From assembly GCF_030272615.1 (NCBI RefSeq), contig NC_081406.1, positions 263,528,624 to 263,592,623 on the forward strand: a DNA stretch of 64,000 nt, given 5' to 3'. Made by a program: the position numbers and the translations under genes. This DNA is from Cryptomeria japonica. Lineage: Eukaryota > Streptophyta > Pinopsida > Cupressales > Cupressaceae. Positions 60,682 to 64,000 of the stretch are shown piece after piece; position 1 is the stretch's first letter; each line of letters opens with the position of its first letter. The notes below the pieces were generated by a model. It was not told where the DNA came from. It saw only the letters and a list, made by a program, of their open reading frames with translations, and did not search any database.

Positions 60682-61117
60682 ACTCCAGAGAGATTTTTTC
60701 ATCCCAGTAAGACATGTTGATGTAATAGCTTTATGTAGAGGCCTGAAGGTGGAAATCACTAATGAGTTTAAGGGGTAAACTCTACTTTATTTAGTTTTCA
60801 CCATTAATTAAAATAATCTAATAGCCCTATTTGTATTTCGTGAGATAAAATGTACCAACAATTTGTAATACTCATGGGGCCAAAAATTTCTTTTAGACCA
60901 TTGATTTTCATTAAGGTGAACAATACAAAGTCAATTTCAATCCCCATGAGCATTACAACTTGTAGGTGCAATTTACCTCATGGAATACAATGGAGATCAT
61001 TAGATCATATTTTAAATCAATGGTGACAACTAAAGATTGTTGACAACCCTAAAGTAACTAATAATTATGATATATTATTGGTGAATTAGTAAATAACCAA
61101 ACCCTAAATCTCCAGAG
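60681..61117. mobile_element. Foldback MITE-like insert replacing the LINE RT core
   Basis: Long imperfect inverted arms, about 60788-60880 and 60941-61036 (for example TTGTAATACTCATGGGG against CCCCATGAGCATTACAA), around a 60-base loop. The insert is surrounded by a perfect 30-base inverted pair (60694-60723 and 61120-61149), each preceded on the plus strand by CCAGAGAG. No coding capacity. Confidence 0.7.
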
Positions 61118-61127
61118 AGACATCAAC

Positions 61128-61682
61128 ATGTCTTACTGGGATGAAAAAATGAGACTCAGATGGAAAGGCCTAATAACCCCTCCCTTCATGGGCAGGGGTT
61201 CCCTAGCAAATGAGCTATCTCGTAAGAATTGTGAATGGGTCCCTCCTATCAAGGGATGGTTTAAATTGAACTTTGATGGTGCTTCGCGAGGTAACCCTAG
61301 ACGAGCGGGTCTTGGCTGTAGCATCCACAATTCAAATGGGGAAGAGGTGGCCTTCATGGCTCTACCCTGTGGTTCTAGTACCAATAACATGGCATAAATG
61401 CAAGCATTGGATGCAGGGATTAACTTAAGCATGTTACTCAATATTAAGAAGATTGTCATTGAAGGTGATTCGGCTACTATCATCAATGCCCTCAGAAAGG
61501 GGTCTATGCCTGACTGGAAACTTAATGCTTCTTTGGAAAAAATCCTGACAAACATGAAAACATTTGATAGGACCATCTTTAACCACATTTACAGGGAGGG
61601 CAATAGGAGAGCTGACTTCCTTGCCAATTTGGGAGTTGATGGTAAGACATTGACTCATGTTGTTCCCAAAATCAACCCTTAA
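61128..61682 (+). pseudogene. LINE ORF2: C-terminal RNase H
   Basis: RVT_3-type RNase H of plant LINEs: W-F-K-L-N-F-D-G-A-S-R-G-N-P (61255-61300), then S-T-N-N-M-A-stop-M-Q-A-L (61376-61410), then I-E-G-D-S-A-T-I-I (61460-61485) and the final H-I-Y-R-E-G-N-R-R-A-D (61585-61620). The in-frame TAA sits exactly where the catalytic glutamate (N-N-x-A-E) is expected, consistent with a GAA-to-TAA change. Otherwise open to 61682. Confidence 0.85.
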
Positions 61683-61854
61683 TCAATAAGTTGTTATAAC
61701 AAATGACTCTACATATAAATCTCTATAACTAAAACCGAATCTTCAAAACTCTCCTGCCTCATTTCATATAGAATCACTAATACCTTAGACACATAATTAA
61801 AACCCTATACTCTTGTATCCATACCTTAAACATGCTCATACATAACCATATACA

Positions 61855-61946
61855 TTTACAAATATATATAGGTATATACATATACATAAGAATATATGTA
61901 TATATACAACACATATATATCAGTATATATATATATACACTTTTTG

Positions 61947-62012
<66 letters not shown>

Positions 62013-62038
62013 TGTATATACATACATACATACATACA

Positions 62039-62092
<54 letters not shown>
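61855..62092. repeat. TA / GTAT / CATA compound microsatellite
   Basis: AT-rich ATACATAT tracts (61855-61950), (TA)n, then (GTAT)n at 61979-62016, meeting (CATA)n at 62019-62069 and another (TA)n. The GTAT and CATA blocks are reverse complements and could form a cruciform. Confidence 0.95.
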
Positions 62093-62096
<4 letters not shown>

Positions 62097-62993
62097 CGTA
62101 TACTGGTATAAAATCTATTCACTACACAGTGAATCAAGCAATCCATCTAAAATTCATGAATTGGGTATATAAAGATACCTGTGTGTAAATATAAGGGGAA
62201 GGTTATATATATATACATAGGTATCTATATAATCCATCCATTTAAAAACAAATATATTCACCACCTTTATAAACTCAAATATCCAAAATTAGGAATAAAA
62301 CAAACCCTGGCCAATTATAAAGATTTCCTCAAATATCTTCAGACAATCATATAACAATGAAGAGACTTTAGATTTTTAAAAAAATATAAAAGGAAAAAGA
62401 AGACGGGAAAAAACTCTTATAAGATAATAATTGAGATCGCTACCCAAAGCAAATAGCAATAATTAATCTGATCTCTATCTTTGCCACAATAAATAACGAA
62501 GATAGTATCAGTCACCACTGATGATTATGCTCTGCATTTAAATTCTCGAAGATCTCTGTCACGAGAATAATTGGTCCATAACTTAAAATATGGCCGATCA
62601 TTATTGGGGTGGGCGGGGTCCCCTTGATTAAGGATTAATCAACCCAAAATTATGAATCAAATAATATTAAAATGTAGAGTATGTGAGATCCCCCTGCTGT
62701 CTTAATAATTATGAGCTGTCAGAGATCTTGATTGTAGAGTATGCGAATGCCTCTATGTTCAAAATTATTTCGGGCTCCTTCTCATGATTTTACCTCTGTG
62801 GTCGTATCATTTTAGGTTATGTATTTTTTCGGAAACCAATGAATTCCTTCCAAAGTGGAGTTTTGGTAATTCATATTTTCAGATTATGATTCTCTGGAGA
62901 GTTTAAAACATTTAGCCTCAAGCCTTAGCTTAAGGTCTGTCAAGCGGATAAGCTACTATTTTCCTACGAAATCGTGTGGTGATTCTTGAGATA
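62093..62993. other. Intergenic, upstream of the orphan ORF
   Basis: No gene seen. It may hold the promoter of the ORF at 62994. No confident TATA box was picked. Confidence 0.4.
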
Positions 62994-63569
62994 ATGGACA
63001 CCCCAATTAAATTATGTAGTTCAAAGAGACAAATGGCCTTTGAAGGTGCCATCACTCGGGACCGCCTTAAGCGCATTATGCGTCTCCCTCACACCTTGGT
63101 AATTGATGCTATGGAGAATATCTTAGGCCCTGATTTCCTCACCAACTCAGATAGAACTAGAGCCAATATAGACGTGGCCGCCATGTTTCTTGTTGTCATT
63201 ATGAGTTATACCAAAAGCCATGAAGATACCAGTGCTCTATGCAGAGAGGTCTTCGATGCCTCTATTCTGGGCGACCTTGAGAGGGTTTTAGTTAATATTG
63301 ACAATGATGGGACTATTCCGCGGCCAAGGAATTACGACATTCTCATTCGGAATAATAGGCCAGTGCCTCGGTTCCCCATTATCTCCATGGATGGAGAGCT
63401 AGTATCCGTGGAAAGGTCTGAGGTAATTAGCCGTAATGTTAACTTTTTGCTTTTCTTATTCCATGTGAGACTCCCTCCGAAGCCGACATGGTTTGAAGAC
63501 TACCTCAGAGCTGAGGGTCTGGTTTTGGAGGAGGATAGGGCTTCTTCTCCGTCCTCTAGGGAGGATTGA
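62994..63569 (+). CDS. Uncharacterised 191-residue protein
   Basis: Open and intronless, starting M-D-T-P-I-K-L-C-S-S at ATG 62994 and ending S-S-R-E-D before TGA. An earlier in-frame start at 62976 would be GTG, so 62994 is preferred. Mixed composition, not low complexity, with R-A-N-I-D-V-A-A-M-F-L-V-V-I-M and P-R-P-R-N-Y-D-I-L-I-R-N-N. There is no signal peptide or clear membrane segment; the C-terminus is acidic and Ser-rich. I do not recognise the family. It could be a small plant gene, the first exon of a longer gene that leaves the window, or a piece of an undescribed repeat. A purine run (TTTCAGGGGGAGC at about 63580) follows it. Being open in an otherwise wrecked region is its main support. 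Confidence 0.5.
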   Translation: MDTPIKLCSSKRQMAFEGAITRDRLKRIMRLPHTLVIDAMENILGPDFLTNSDRTRANIDVAAMFLVVIMSYTKSHEDTSALCREVFDASILGDLERVLVNIDNDGTIPRPRNYDILIRNNRPVPRFPIISMDGELVSVERSEVISRNVNFLLFLFHVRLPPKPTWFEDYLRAEGLVLEEDRASSPSSRED

Positions 63570-64000
63570 AGTGACTCTTCTTTCAGGGGGAGCATGCCTC
63601 CTTTTTTGATATAGCACTACATAGGTTGGTATATACGTGGACTTAAAGTTAAAGTACAATTATAGTTATTTGTATTATGTTTGAGATAGCAAACAGTATA
63701 GTAGTTTTAACAAACAAACTTAAGCATCATATAAAAAAAAAAAAACTAAATTAGTATGATATTTTACAAATTACTGTTACCAAAGGAACATGTAGGAACA
63801 ACTACTATATAGATATACATCACAAACTTGCTATTAAAATAGTTAAATAGATATTCTAGATAGACACTACTTTGGGTATCCACTTTGATTTATTTCGAGG
63901 GACATCTACTAGAGTTTTAATGCCATCTGTTGATGTTTTCTATATTTTGATGTCTCTATGTCAATTTTAAGCCGACCAACTTTACGTGGCTACCTTGCAA
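63570..64000. other. Intergenic, nothing recognised
   Basis: AT-rich, with a run of A (about 63735). No gene or repeat seen up to the window edge. Confidence 0.4.

Larger units (their letters stand above)
56900..61690 (+). mobile_element. Decayed plant LINE with RNase H
   Basis: Plus strand: ORF1 with DUF4283, ORF2 with an AP-type endonuclease, the start of RT, and a C-terminal RNase H, in the order typical of RNase-H-bearing plant L1-type LINEs. The RT catalytic core is missing and replaced by a foldback segment (60681-61117). No poly-A tail or target duplication was securely identified; simple TA/GTAT repeats begin about 170 bases after the last stop. Confidence 0.85.

Noticed and set aside
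61777-62188. Several ORFs of Tyr/Ile/Met/Cys/Val/His repeats
   Set aside because: Translations of the TA/GTAT/CATA microsatellite.

Overview
The window reads as nuclear DNA of a seed plant. It is AT-rich and dominated by degraded plant LTR retrotransposons (Ty1/copia and Ty3/gypsy Tat-like), with one plant-type LINE and one intron-containing single-copy-looking gene. The ACCGGT-rich copia long terminal repeats and the TGTAGACACC / TTAATTAAATAAAT gypsy repeats have the feel of a conifer genome; that is an impression, not a proof. No bacterial, organellar or rRNA/tRNA gene is seen.

Layout. 1-420 is a copia gag-protease fragment fused to the 3' part of a gypsy element (421-about 6625). That gypsy element ends with the C-terminus of integrase, an antisense plant-mobile-domain (PMD) gene with a predicted intron that holds two tandem arrays, a polypurine tract and a 3' LTR. 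6626-8174 is the 3' end of another copia element. 8175-15842 is a minus-strand gypsy-like element with gag and protease only, carrying a 1.2 kb foldback structure. 17495-19140 is a decayed partial copy of the host gene found further right. 20404-43349 is one copia element (A, minus strand) with a perfect target-site duplication, blown up to 23 kb by insertions: a solo LTR (F, 39485-40844), and an unusual insertion (C, 24779-37449) which itself contains another full copia element (B, 30608-37232). Each of A, C and F has a perfect 5-bp duplication; B's has one mismatch. Element C lacks recognisable LTR pairs and holds about 15 near-palindromes plus a decayed three-part coding region of unknown family.

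The main host gene lies at 47120-54131 on the minus strand. Three exons predict a 2081-residue, very acidic protein with a hydrophobic segment at each end and two internal repeat arrays. Its 3' flank was copied to 17495-19140 before element A landed between the two. 56900-61690 is a decayed LINE (ORF1 with DUF4283, ORF2 with endonuclease, a reverse transcriptase remnant and RNase H), in which the catalytic core of the reverse transcriptase is replaced by a foldback MITE-like piece. 62994-63569 is an intact 191-codon ORF of unknown family.

Order of events inferred from nesting: partial duplication of the host gene, then A, then C and F in A, then B in C. LTR divergence by eye agrees (A about 9-10 percent, B about 5 percent over the first 250 bases).
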